A program made the position numbers and the translations under genes. Below the pieces are notes generated by a model, which was given only the letters and a program-made list of their open reading frames with translations, was not told where the DNA came from and did not search any database. Positions 32,767 through 44,009 of a stretch of DNA of 64,000 nt are shown in pieces. Source of the stretch: Flectonema sp. DT1601 (lineage: Eukaryota > Euglenozoa > Diplonemea > Diplonemida > Diplonemidae); NCBI GenBank assembly GCA_964019425.1, contig OZ025867.1, positions 248,001 to 312,000 of the forward strand, in the 5' to 3' direction. Position 1 is the first letter of the stretch. The number at the start of each line of letters is the position of its first letter.

Positions 32767-34279
32767 ATGCCCTACAAAAAGGGAAAGCGTGTAAAGCGCA
32801 GGACTCATAAGGAGGTTGTTGCTGATTTGGCAGATGAGCTTGAGGCGCCAAGATCTCTAGTCTTTTGTAAAGGTAAAGTTGGAGGTGAAGTAAACCAGCT
32901 TATGCACGAATGGAGGGAGGTGATGCTTCCGTTTACAGGAGAGAGATTGAAAATTGTGAAGAGAAATAAAATAAAAGACATTTTAGAACTGTCAAAACTA
33001 TACAAGTGCAGCACATCTCATGTTTTTACATGTTCACCGAGTGGGACCAACCTCAGAATATTAAAATCTCCTCAGGGACCAACTCTCACCTTCAAGGTAG
33101 AGACATTCAAACTGAAGGCAGACATTCTGAAAGAAGGTCGTAAGCAGCATATGGTTACGGATTCGAATTCGTTTTCTAAACCTCCACTTGTTGTCTTTAA
33201 TCAATTTAACAACGTTGATAAGCATCACCAACTGATGATGACAACATTTCAGAGAATGTTTCCAAATATTGTCGTCGATACATTTAAGCTATCACACTGT
33301 CACAGAGTACTGTTAGTCAATTACAACAAGGCTCATGATGTTATTGAGCTTCGTCATTATGGTATTCTAGCAAAAACTGCGGGTGTCTCAACCGTCGCAA
33401 AGAAACTATCTCGTAATATCATCCCTAAGAAGATGGGAGATTTAGTTAGTGTAGAAGAACTCTTTAAGAAGGTTTGTAATTTATACTATTTTTTATTAGG
33501 GGTTTTTTTGTAAACTATGTTCTTTTTTCTTTAAAACAACGTCAACACACCACAGGGAGGAGATTACTTATCTGACACTGACGGTGAGGGAGAAGAAGTG
33601 GAATTGACGCAAAACTTTAGAAAGATGTCTTCTGGAAGTCAGACTCGATTAAAACTGACTGAGATAGGACCAAGAATGACTCTCTCTCTTACAAAGGTTG
33701 AGAGTGGTTACTGGGGAGGTGAAACCATTTTCCACAAACACTTCAGCAGAACCGCAGAGGAAATTGCTGAAACTGAGAGACGTATTAAGGCCAGAGAGAG
33801 GTTGAAGGCGTATGTACTAAAGATATATTTTACTCTTGTCACTCTTTCGGTGGAAAAAAAAAAAAAAAAACAATAACCAAAACAGACTTCGTAAAAAGGA
33901 ACAAGACGCCAACGTCGCCAAAAAGAAGGCAGCGGAAGACGAAAAGAAGGAGGCCAAAAAGAGAAAGCGTGAGAAGGCCCAGAAAGCTGGTGAAGACGGT
34001 AGTGAAGACGACTACGAAGTAGTGTGTGAAGGTGATGGTGAAGTAGCCGAAGAGCTTGAGAATGCAGAGCTTGAAGGAGGGGAACAAGAGATTAAACGAC
34101 CAAGGGTTGCCTTCGATATTGACAACACACAAGTAACTGAGATTGATACTCCACAATTTGTTGAAGAACCTGAGGAGGACCCAATTGCACCAAAGAAGAG
34201 AAAACCCGTCACCAGACAAATGCGACAGAAAATCAAGCAATGGAAAAAGAATGAAAACCAGCGGGATGAGCGAGATTGA
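32767..34279 (+). CDS. PPAN: PPAN/SSF1-like Brix-domain ribosome biogenesis factor, 450 aa, three exons
   Basis: Exons 32767-33471, 33556-33809 and 33886-34279 (introns 84 and 76 nt) join in frame. A basic N-terminus (MPYKKGKRVKRRTHK) leads into a Brix domain at about residues 28-290. It contains RSLVFCKGKVGGEVNQL, MLPFTGERLKIVKRNKIKD and GPTLTFKVETF, which match Peter Pan/Ssf1/Ssf2. These nucleolar proteins act in 60S subunit assembly with Rrp14 and Rpf2-like factors. The C-terminal third is a charged Lys/Glu-rich helix with nuclear-localisation-like clusters (KKRKREK, PKKRKP) typical of the family. Length is close to yeast SSF1. Identification is firm at family level. Confidence 0.88.
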
Positions 34280-34576
34280 AATCCTCTCTGATACCTGTCA
34301 CATTGATTTTATTCTTTTCGTGAGGTGTTAGTTAGCCTCACACAGTTCTGTTTACGTATGTCTTTGAAGACCTTTCTCTTTTAAAACTCTTTCGTCAGCA
34401 TTTCTTTTTTTAAAAAAAAAAAAAGTTTCTTTTTATTCGAATTCGGATACCCATTCCCCGCGTCATCAAAAAAGGTTGTTATCAAACTATTACGTTTTGC
34501 TTTGTTCAGAATGGATGTTGTATTCCTCGATGGTCTAATTTCTTTTTTTAATCTCACATATAGGTTTACTTCTCTC

Positions 34577-35464
34577 ATGGAACTGTCAATAGAAAGGGAT
34601 CCTAACCCCTCAATAAGTGGAGGTGTCATCGAACATATTAATGAGGTTTCTGAACCATGGCAAAGAGAAGCCATCCGGCGATATGATTCTTGGATGAGAA
34701 AAGAACGACGAAGACGGAGACTTGACGCAGCTATTGAATACCAACAACTACCTCACACAATGGGAAGAGACAGAGTCTCGACAGACGTAGCTCAATCATG
34801 GAGAGAAGGGAAATGCGAATGTCAAAATAAAAAAGATCATTTGAGACATCTACTTTGGTTGCAAGCTAAGTCACGCCACGAAGCTGAATATCGGCAACAA
34901 CAGCGAATGAAAAAACAACTACACATTGACTTATACAAAGCAGCCTGTACATATAACTACTCAGAAGTACGTGCAGAGTATTTGAAACACTCATCTACTG
35001 ACCAGGATGATATTAACTTACAGCCAGATATAAAACCTAAGAAGGTACCTTGTTATCAAAGTCGGTTAAAGGTTGCGGAAACACATTCATCAGAATTACG
35101 TCGACACAGAGTGTCTTTGCTTAAAAAGATAAGAGACCACGAGCAAGAAGAACTGGTAGGACGTAATAATTATATTCTTTATCCTAGATCACGAGAACTT
35201 TGTGTTTCAGATGACTGTACTTTTCCGTCTTTATGTTCTGATAGCAGACTAGAACTGACACAGCCATTCAGCCTCCGCCGTAGTGAAGCAGAACTCTCTC
35301 TCACTCAAGCTCTTCCACTTTATAATACTCCACAGAATCGATCGCGTTCATCATATCCACATTGGCATCAGTTACAACCTCTCAAGTCGAAGCGACCATT
35401 TCTACTCGCATCTGACATAGCAGACGTTAGAAGTAAGACACCTCATCCTGTTGCTTTGGTTTAA
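34577..35464 (+). CDS. Unrecognised basic, coiled-coil-like protein, about 295 aa
   Basis: The frame is open from 34,502. The ATG at 34,577 (MELSIERDPNPS) is preferred because a T-rich tract ending ACATATAG (34,563) precedes it by 13 nt; ATG 34,511 is the alternative. I recognise no family. Residues about 25-130 are Arg/Glu/Gln-rich and probably helical, with RRYDSWMRKERRRRR and a region dense in H, R and Q. Further charged segments follow, and the C-terminal 100 residues are Ser/Leu-rich and likely disordered. There is no signal peptide or membrane segment. Composition suggests a nucleic-acid- or cytoskeleton-associated protein, which is inference only. Confidence 0.6.
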   Translation: MELSIERDPNPSISGGVIEHINEVSEPWQREAIRRYDSWMRKERRRRRLDAAIEYQQLPHTMGRDRVSTDVAQSWREGKCECQNKKDHLRHLLWLQAKSRHEAEYRQQQRMKKQLHIDLYKAACTYNYSEVRAEYLKHSSTDQDDINLQPDIKPKKVPCYQSRLKVAETHSSELRRHRVSLLKKIRDHEQEELVGRNNYILYPRSRELCVSDDCTFPSLCSDSRLELTQPFSLRRSEAELSLTQALPLYNTPQNRSRSSYPHWHQLQPLKSKRPFLLASDIADVRSKTPHPVALV

Positions 35465-35724
35465 TTATATTAACTTTTAGAATACTGTTCGTCTACTGTA
35501 GAATCCGTTTATGTGGTTTTATTTTTATTTTTATTTTTTTGATCGATGTGCTCGTTTAAAAAAAAAATGTTTGAATTATTTTTATTCTTGTTCGCCTTGT
35601 GCCCACATCAGCTGTTTCCACTGCTGGCTCTTTAAAAAATATTTTCTTTCTACTTAATTTACACTCGTGTCTTAGTTACTGTATTAGAATATTGTATTAC
35701 GTTGGTTGTCGCATCTGTAAATTC

Positions 35725-35739
35725 ACTCTCCCACATCAG
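35725..35739 (+). promoter_or_regulatory. Pyrimidine-rich AG acceptor before the kinase gene
   Basis: ACTCTCCCACATCAG (35,725-35,739) ends 11 nt before the ATG at 35,751. It belongs to the pre-ATG acceptor class. Confidence 0.45.
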
Positions 35740-35750
35740 GTGTCTAATTT

Positions 35751-37235
35751 ATGGGCTGTTGCAGTGGCAAGCCTCGGCCGCCACAGGTTAAATTTGTCCC
35801 CGAAAAGAGAGCCGAATACGACGAAAAACTAGAGAAGGTAATTGTGGTAGACGACGAAGGTTATTCAGCACCGTTAGAAATGTCACTCGTAAAGGAAGAG
35901 GAACACGAAGATATGGTTGGTGGAGAGATGGAAATGCCAATTGAAGTTGAGTTAAATGGAACGATAAACACAGTGCAGTCAAATGCTACGACAAGTACTT
36001 TAAGAAGTTGTATCTCATCTGTTGGTCAACTTGAGGACTCATTAGCAAAATCAACGCTCAAGACAAGACCTACACATGTTGAAACAGATCTCTCACAATC
36101 ATACGCTCACTTGACTGCGACTACTACTATATTATCACCTCCTGCTACATACAACCACTGGAAGAGAGGATCTCTTATTGGACGTGGTGCATTCGGAGCA
36201 GTCTACGAGTCTGTCGACCTAAATGGAAACGTACTCGCGGCTAAAGTATTGGAATTCTGTGAAAGACCACCAGAACTGACTACGTACAAAGAGGAAATTG
36301 ATACTTTGAGACGTCTTAATCACCCAAACTTAATTAAATACTACGGATGTACTGAAGAGAGAAACACTCTTCACATTATAATGGAACTCGCACCTGGTGG
36401 ATCATTAAACCAGCTTATTGAGAGATACGGAAGGCTATCTGTTCAGCACATTCGCAACTACACCAAACAGGTATTACTTGGACTCAGATACTTACATGGT
36501 TCTGGTATCGTGCACAGGGATATTAAGAGTGCTAATGTCTTGATAGGAAAGAGAGGTGTTGTTAAGCTGGCTGACTTTGGTGTTGGAAAAGCAGTTGAAG
36601 ATGCGATGGCATGGTCAAAAAGCGGTAGAAATAATCACTACATTGGATCACCTGCATGGCTTGGTCCGGAAGTCATTGAACAACCAGACCTTCTTCCTCC
36701 ACAAAAAAGTGATATTTGGGGACTTGGGTGTTGCATAATTGAGATGTTGGGGAGTACTCCATGGAGGGGTGCTCCTGTCACGACTCCATTTTCACTTTTA
36801 CATCACATAGTCGCTTGTAAGGAAGCTCCTAGTGGTGTACCTGATGATGTAGATCCTGTGATTAATTCTTTATTGAATCAGACATTTCAAAGAGTTCTCT
36901 GTTCTCGACCATCTGCTACTAGTCTGCTACTGCATCCATTCTTTGATAGCATCACTTCGAGTGATACTCAACTGTCTCAGGCATTACTAAGTTCAACATT
37001 ACCATCACCGATTGATGAAGAAGTAGAACAGAAATATGGTCGTCCGTTAGGTGTGAATGACAACCTGTCTGACGGTACCGAAACAACCCATGCATCAAGC
37101 TTCTCAGGATCTTCTCAGTCTTTAAATGAGGTGTCGACAGATGAAGATGAACCAGAGGAATGTATCCCGACTTCTCTTAGACAACAGCTTTCACCTCCTG
37201 AATGCTTAATTTCATGGACGATGCCTTCTGCGTAA
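35751..37235 (+). CDS. N-myristoylated STE11/MAP3K-like protein kinase, 494 aa, single exon
   Basis: The N-terminus MGCCSGK is a strong myristoylation signal with two adjacent cysteines for palmitoylation, so plasma-membrane anchoring is likely. Residues 30-130 are acidic and low-complexity. The kinase domain spans about 137-398: glycine loop GRGAFG (144-149), AAK Lys165, HRDIKSANVLI (255-265) with catalytic Asp257, DFG (275-277), GSPAWLGPEVIE as activation-segment end, and a DIWGLG helix. All catalytic residues are present, so it should be active. GSPAWLGPE and the IVHRDIKSANVL loop resemble MAP3K (STE11/MEKK) kinases. The C-terminal 90 residues are Ser/Thr/Glu-rich. Membrane anchoring of a MAP3K-like kinase is uncommon in animals and yeast. 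Substrates are unknown. Confidence 0.85.
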   Translation: MGCCSGKPRPPQVKFVPEKRAEYDEKLEKVIVVDDEGYSAPLEMSLVKEEEHEDMVGGEMEMPIEVELNGTINTVQSNATTSTLRSCISSVGQLEDSLAKSTLKTRPTHVETDLSQSYAHLTATTTILSPPATYNHWKRGSLIGRGAFGAVYESVDLNGNVLAAKVLEFCERPPELTTYKEEIDTLRRLNHPNLIKYYGCTEERNTLHIIMELAPGGSLNQLIERYGRLSVQHIRNYTKQVLLGLRYLHGSGIVHRDIKSANVLIGKRGVVKLADFGVGKAVEDAMAWSKSGRNNHYIGSPAWLGPEVIEQPDLLPPQKSDIWGLGCCIIEMLGSTPWRGAPVTTPFSLLHHIVACKEAPSGVPDDVDPVINSLLNQTFQRVLCSRPSATSLLLHPFFDSITSSDTQLSQALLSSTLPSPIDEEVEQKYGRPLGVNDNLSDGTETTHASSFSGSSQSLNEVSTDEDEPEECIPTSLRQQLSPPECLISWTMPSA

Positions 37236-40200
37236 TCGAACACATTATGTTGTGTTTGGCTATGGTTCTCCGACGTAATACCACCACGAAGATGTCCTGC
37301 GTGGCATTTTTTAGAAAAAAAAAATTAAAAAAAAAATAAAATAAACAGGCGGAACATCCAGTTCGAGTCTCGATCTCCGCTAGTTCTAGTGCTCGAACTC
37401 TGCAATTATTTTTGCGTTTGTTGACCTATATATAATACACTCTTTTTTTTTTTTCTTTCTTTGTTTTCTTTTTTTGTTTCCGTCTCCCAACCTCGTTTTT
37501 CCCCTTTAACATTTGTTTCTTTTGAAAAGAAAAGAAAAAAAAAAAAAAAAACTTTTCGTTTTTTTTTTCCCCGAACTCCACTCCTTTTTTTCCCGTTTTT
37601 TTTTTTTTTTTTTTTGCTATTTTTTCCGGTTTGTTTTTGAAGAAAAAAAAAAGAAAAGAAAAAGAAAATGTGTGTAGTGATATGTGAGAAATGAATGCGG
37701 CTCTGTTGATGTCGCACAACATAAACCTTTTCAATGCCAAGTCAATCAATACAAGAAATAAAAAATAAATAACCACGTATGGTGCTAAAAGAAAGAACCA
37801 TCATACCCCCCCCCAAAAAAAAAAAAAAAAAAACTTCACAAACGACTACCCGTTGTTTTTCTTCCCCCTTTATTAGTTCACGATAGAGACTACTAATTTC
37901 TATCTTTTATTATTGTTGTTAGGACTAAGTTACCTTTATTTGGGCTTCTCATTTCCCCATTACTTTTTTTGATGTACAACACTGTTTGTTGCAAGGCTCG
38001 ATTCCTCCCTTACCCCACACCCAACGTATTAAAAGGATGTGATTGCGCGGAGCAAAGACAATGCACAACTCAAACGAGGAAAATCTTCCAAAAAAAAAAA
38101 AAAAAAACCCTAAAAAAAAGAATGTGTTTGGGAACGTTGGGAGAGAGATTAAATATCCCTCTTCCCCCCCGCTGATGTATTTATCAAATTCTTTTTGAGA
38201 AAAAAGCAGCAGTATTCCCTTACAACTTTATTAACACGTCTCTGAGGGGAGCGCCTTTCAATTCGTCTTTGAGGAAATCCTCTCAATTTAATAAAGAGAA
38301 CAGATGTTTTTTTTTTTTTTTTTTTTTCGTTTTCTGTTATTTTTTTGTGATTCGTTTTTTTTTTTTTTTTTATTATGTTTTTTTTTTATAGTTTCTCTTT
38401 AGCCGTGTCTGTATTTTTACCCGTCACGTGACTTTTACCAAAAAAAAAAAACTGGGCTCAGTCTTGGCTGAAGCTGAACTTTTTTTTTTTTTTTTTTTTT
38501 TTTTTGAAGAAAAGATTTGAAATTTTTTCTTTAATAAATGGAGAAACAAAAAAAAAAAAAAAAAAAAAGGAAAAAAAAGGAAATGGACATTCTTATTCAA
38601 TGAGTACAAGCTTATCTAATACACATGTAAGCAACTCAGATATATATACACTCGTGCGGAGGACAATTCCCGAGGGTGTCTCCCTTCCCGTATTCCCCTC
38701 TGGAAGACATTCCCAGGAGAGGAAATTTATCCCTCATTTCATCGAATCCTAAGACTTTGTAAATTGGCCAAAAAAAAAAAAAAAATGTATATTTGCGATT
38801 TAATTATCAGTGTTGTCCGGTCATTGCAATTTTCTTGTGGTTTTCTGTGTTTTGTTGAAAAAAAGTATCAAAACTGAAAAAAAAAAAAAGAAATCCAGAA
38901 AGTATAAAGGCGCTACGGCCCTTTTCTATCATATTGTTATTAGTTGAGTAGTGCTGCCCTTCTACAACATAGGCAAGTAGTAGTATGGAGTTTTAACTTT
39001 TTTAAAAGTTGACCACCAGCCACATTGTCAAGGAAGCAACGTTCCCCATTTATAAGAGCCAAGTTGGGGGCTTAAAGGGATGTAGCCTAGTTGAAAATCA
39101 GTTCCTAAAGAGAACAATCGCAAGGCATAGTCACACATTAGTAAATTTGACAGCACAAACCCCCCAGTTCCTAGTTGTGCTTATTAACTTTGTGTGTTTG
39201 ACGCTCGCCACCCTCCCCTTTCTTTCGAAACGGTAGTGAAATTTTTTTTTTGCTTATCTATTTTTATCTTTTTTTGATTTTTCATAAGTAGGGACCTATG
39301 CAGTTTGAGCAAAAGTGCTACAAAAAAAGAAAAAGAAAAAAGGGAATTACCGAACCAATGATCTACGAATGAAGCTCTGCTGTTCTTATTGTGGATTCTT
39401 TTTCTTCAAAGAAGAGAGAAAGAATTGCAGGGGGAAAAAAAAAAAAAAAAAAACATTAATCTACTTTCAAAATGTTGAATAAAATAATCAACATAGAACA
39501 CAAAAAAAAAAAAAAAAAAGGGGAATTTCTACTTCCCTCCCCTCCATAACTTCGGTGCCTTGCTTTCCCTCCCATGATCGGGAGAAAAGGGTGTTGTTGC
39601 CTTTTGCATCAGTTTCGCTGAGGTAGGCAACGGCACTTTATTTCTTCTGTTCCCTCTCTTCTCCCCGGTTCCTTTTTTTTAGGTTTGTTGTGGTGAGTGG
39701 TGATTTTTTGTTACGTTTTTTTTTTTTAAATTATTTTTATTATCCCAACCATTAACTTCCCACCCCCCTTACCTTTGAATATTCAATTTTTTTTTCCCTA
39801 TTTTTTTTTCTGGTTTCTCACGAGCCTCTGATAGCTCATACCTGTGATGCATCACGTGCAATATTTCCATGTGATTTTTAACCATATTATTTTTCCTAAC
39901 CCCAGACTGAAAAAAAAAAAACTATAAAAACAAAACGAAACAAAAGAAATAATAATAATATCATTATAAATAATTTCATATCCTCTCATTAGTAAGTTTT
40001 CAATTAAAGTCACGTCATTATTAGTTATTGTGGCACACACATTCTTCTACGTCGTCTAGCCTTTTTTTTTTTTTTTTTTTTTTTTTTCCCCCCCGCCCTA
40101 CCCGTACAATAGAATTAAAACTAAAACGAGAACGATTATTCATTCCTAACCGAAATAGTATCCCAGATTGATGTTCTTTGCTGTGTTTGGAATGGTAAGT

Positions 40201-42031
40201 GTAGTAGGGATCTTATGTGATACTGCGGCTCTATGGCTGCGGTATCCACCTCCCGTTTTTTTTTTTTTTGTGATTAAGTATCTGCTTGCCAGTAGAGGCT
40301 TTATAAAATATTTAAAGTCCACAGAGAAGAATTTTTAATCATTTTTTTTTTTTATTTTATATTTATTTAGTAATAATTAATCGGTTCATTCAAAGTGGAA
40401 GAAGAAAAAAAAAAAAAAAAAATTTTTTTTTTAAGCTAGGCTCACCACACTTATCTTGTTCTTGATTTTATGTGACTGAAAAAGAAAAGAAGCAACTATA
40501 AAGAACAGGAAAATGCTATGTGCCTCACCCTTACTTTCTTCGCTGAAAAAGGAATTTTGAAGAACGAGAATCAATCCCTAAGTTTTCAGCTTTCTTTTAT
40601 TTGATGCTATGTTTTTCCTTCTTTCTATGCATGCTTTTTATTGTACTTATTTGAGAAATGTAGGGGAGGGGGAAAAAAAAAAAATGTAGTAAAACTAAAT
40701 AAGGGGAAATGGCTCGTTGTTACTGTTGTTATCCCCAACTAGGCTGCTATTCTGAATTCTCAGTTTATTTATTACTGTTTTTCTACATTGTCAAACTATC
40801 ACCCTTCCCGATTAAATCGTTTTTTGTTTCAACCAATTCATCATTACTTTTGTTCTCTCCCTGTTTTAGTTGAAATCCTCATTTTATTCTTTTAGGTATT
40901 TGCATTACTTGTGCTTGTGTAATTTTGGCCCCACAGCTGTCAGGGAATCTCCTTCGCATTGTTACTCATGATGCTGTAAATACGATTTTCCCTTTTTTTT
41001 TTTAATTTAAAAAAAAAAAAAAATACCGATTTCTTTTTTTCTTAAGAGAGGTTATGTTATTAAGAAATTGAATGGACTTCTTTTTTCGCACACCATCAGT
41101 TTTTCCTTCACAAGAGGTCTTTGTTTTTCATAATCGATGAGCACCGGCTTTGCATTCACGTCTTGAGTTCCATTCGTATTTGTTTTAAGAAAAAAAAAAA
41201 AAAAAAAAAAAAAACATTTCACATTTTAGCCTCCACTGTTATCGGTAGATTCTGCTGTTGTTGCTCTCTTTTAATATTATTTTTACGGCTTTCCGTATAC
41301 ATGTGTGTTGTGGTCATGTTCACTGTCGTCAGTTCCCTGGGGGGTTCCTTATGATAGTATTTTCGAAGCGTTTCCGTGTGTAGTGCATCTTTGCACTGTC
41401 ACATCGGTTTCCTTTATGAGCAATTCAAAGGTTCATTCTTTCCTTCTTTTTTTTTTATATTTGTTTTTTTTGCTATCGAAGCGTTAAAAAAAAAAAAAAA
41501 AAAAGAATTATTATTTTTCTTGTATTTGCCGAAACTACCAAAAGATTTCTCTTTTCGTGGGGTAAGAGTTATTAAGTTTTTGTGTTGCCTGATTCCCCAT
41601 TCAGGTTGATAAATAAATGCAGTTGAGCCCCCCCCCCGCCTCCTGTTTCTTTTCCCCTATTTTTTTCCCCCACCAATACATATCATTTTAACAAAGAAAA
41701 AAAAAAAAGAAAACTCGCATTGCTTTCTGTCGTGGATAAAGGTTAATTTGCCAGTCATTCAGTTATGTTACCAGTTTAAAAAAAAAAAAAAAAAAAAAAG
41801 GTATGAAAGCTTACACGCACGAGGTGTATTAAATTATCATCTTTTTCTATTGTCGTTACTGCTATTGCGGTAAATAATTTTTTATTGGTTTCGTATATCT
41901 GTTGATATTTTCAAACACCTGTCTACTTCAGCAGTGGGTGCTACAAATTATTTATTCATTTATTACTATTATCATTTTCTTTTGAGGAAAGCATGGCAAG
42001 ATCGAACCTGATTTCTTTGTCTCAAGCCATT

Positions 42032-42432
42032 TTGCGCAAACCTTCTAATTCTGATCATTAAGAAGTCACAGTCCGTTATATATAAATATTGTAAAGAGCA
42101 CTCAATGCTTGTAGATATTTCTATGAGTTATTATTTTATTTGATAAAGAACTGAATCCAATCCTTCCAAGTCATGTTTCTGATGTTGCAGAAGGGAGGTC
42201 TTTGGATTTATCTTCTTAGAAGTAATTTACAGTAGTCACGTTATCACTCATATTCATGACAAGGAAGAGTGTATTTATTACACTTTTCCTGCATGATGTT
42301 TCGGGTTTGTCCTGCTTTTTTGTTTCTCGAAAAACAAAAAAAAAAAAAAAACCCCAACCTGCCGGGTTCCAATAGTGAGCAATTTATAACGGTAGTATTC
42401 TTCTAAATAACAGTGCGTGTGTTTTATGGAAA
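42032..42432 (+). repeat. 0.4-kb tandem duplication, copy 1
   Basis: It begins TTGCGCAAACCTTCTAATTC and ends GTTTTATGGAAA. It is almost identical to 42,510-42,914; the visible differences are a few substitutions and the length of an A-run. The spacer between copies is 77 bp. Confidence 0.9.
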
Positions 42433-42509
42433 GCTTTAATCCGGCACTGATTCTACAAATTAATTATTCATTATCGTTTTTTTTTTTTTTTTTTTTTTTG
42501 AAAAACCAC

Positions 42510-42914
42510 TTGCGCAAACCTTCTAATTCTGATCATTAAGAAGTCACAGTCCGTTATATATAAATATTGTAAAGAGCACTCAATGCTTGTAGATATTTCT
42601 ATGAGTTATTTTCTTATTTGATAAAGAACTGAATCCAATCCTTCCAAGTCATGTTTCTGATGTTGCAGAAGGGGGGTCTTTGGATTTATCTTCTTAAAAG
42701 TAATTTACAGTAGTCACGTTATCACTCATATTCATGACAAGGAAGAGTGTATTTATTACACTTTTCCTGCATGATGTTTCGGGTTTGTCCCGCTTTTTTG
42801 TTTCTCGAAAAACAAAAAACAAAAAAAAAAAAACCCCAACCTGCCGGGTTCCAATAGTGAGCAATTTATAACGGTAGTATTCTTCTAAATAACAGTGCGT
42901 GTGTTTTATGGAAA
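42510..42914 (+). repeat. 0.4-kb tandem duplication, copy 2
   Basis: Near-identical partner of 42,032-42,432. The small divergence implies a recent event or homogenisation. No coding frame, terminal repeats or tRNA motif is seen, so it is not an obvious transposon. Confidence 0.9.
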
Positions 42915-43626
42915 AGATAAGTAAAAGTGGAAAAAAAAAAATTAAATTAAATTAAAAGTTTTATCTGTTGAACGCTAAGGTTTAAAATGGTTACTAGCCG
43001 AATACAATACATTCAGTGAGTTTAAAAATAAAGTTGTATTTTACAAAATTAAAACATTTATCCCCCAATCCCCTCTTTTTTTTGTCATCGTCGTGCTACG
43101 CTAATTAGCACTCGTTGATATTGTCCTGTTAACCCCCTTCACTGCGTTAGAAGAGACATTGCAAGCTTCTGCCTTGTCATCTCCTTACGCACAACATGTC
43201 AAGAATATGTTTTTTAGTTTATTATTTTTTATTCATCTTTTTTTTTTTTTTTTTTTTTTTGAATTAATATTCGGGTAAGCATCATCGTCAATACAAAGCA
43301 AATTCGCATCGTCAAAAGTTCAAAAGTTTTTTTCCCCCCCCTTTTTTTAAATTGAAATAAAATTAAAAAAAAAAAATAAAGGCAAAGAAAATTAATAAAA
43401 AGGCAAAGAAAAGTTGGGACTACTTAACGACTTTTGTTTTGTATTCTGTATGCCTGTGAAGAGGTTCTTGCCATCACGGTAGTGCCTCGTCACTACAGGT
43501 TATCACCATCAACAGTAGTAGTTTGCAAAGAATTCCTCTGCTTATATTAAAATTACTGAACTGGTGTTTTTTTTTTTTGAAAAAAAAAAGAATACAAGAA
43601 AAAAGAAATAGTTAAAAATCGGTATC

Positions 43627-43663
<37 letters not shown>

Positions 43664-43973
43664 AGTGAAATTAAATTTCTTCTCCCCTGGTTTAACGAGC
43701 ATCACCACCGTGATTCACCGTGTCCTTAAACAGATTGTTAATTATCGATTGTGTTAATGTGCAGTTGGTATTTTAAATTACAACAATAGTCTACTGGTCA
43801 ACCAGCTTTGAAAGATTTAGTTCTTTTTATCATCATCACGGTTTTTGGTGATTTTGGGGTATGTTTGTTCATATGTCAAAATCCTTGTCTAAGTACGTTT
43901 TTTTTTTTTTTTTGAACTTCTTTCTACATACCCCACCAGGGTGTATATAAAAAAAATCGTTTGTCGTTCCCTT

Positions 43974-44009
<36 letters not shown>

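Noticed and set aside
34502-34576. Extended N-terminus of the 295-aa basic protein
   Set aside because: A T-rich acceptor-like tract lies inside it; the composition (FLDGLISFFNLTY) is unlike the rest. Not fully excluded.
37340-37380. tRNA 3'-end-like segment with CCAGTTCGAGTCTCG and ATCTCCGC
   Set aside because: Only a short GCGGA/TCCGC pairing; no full cloverleaf can be drawn.
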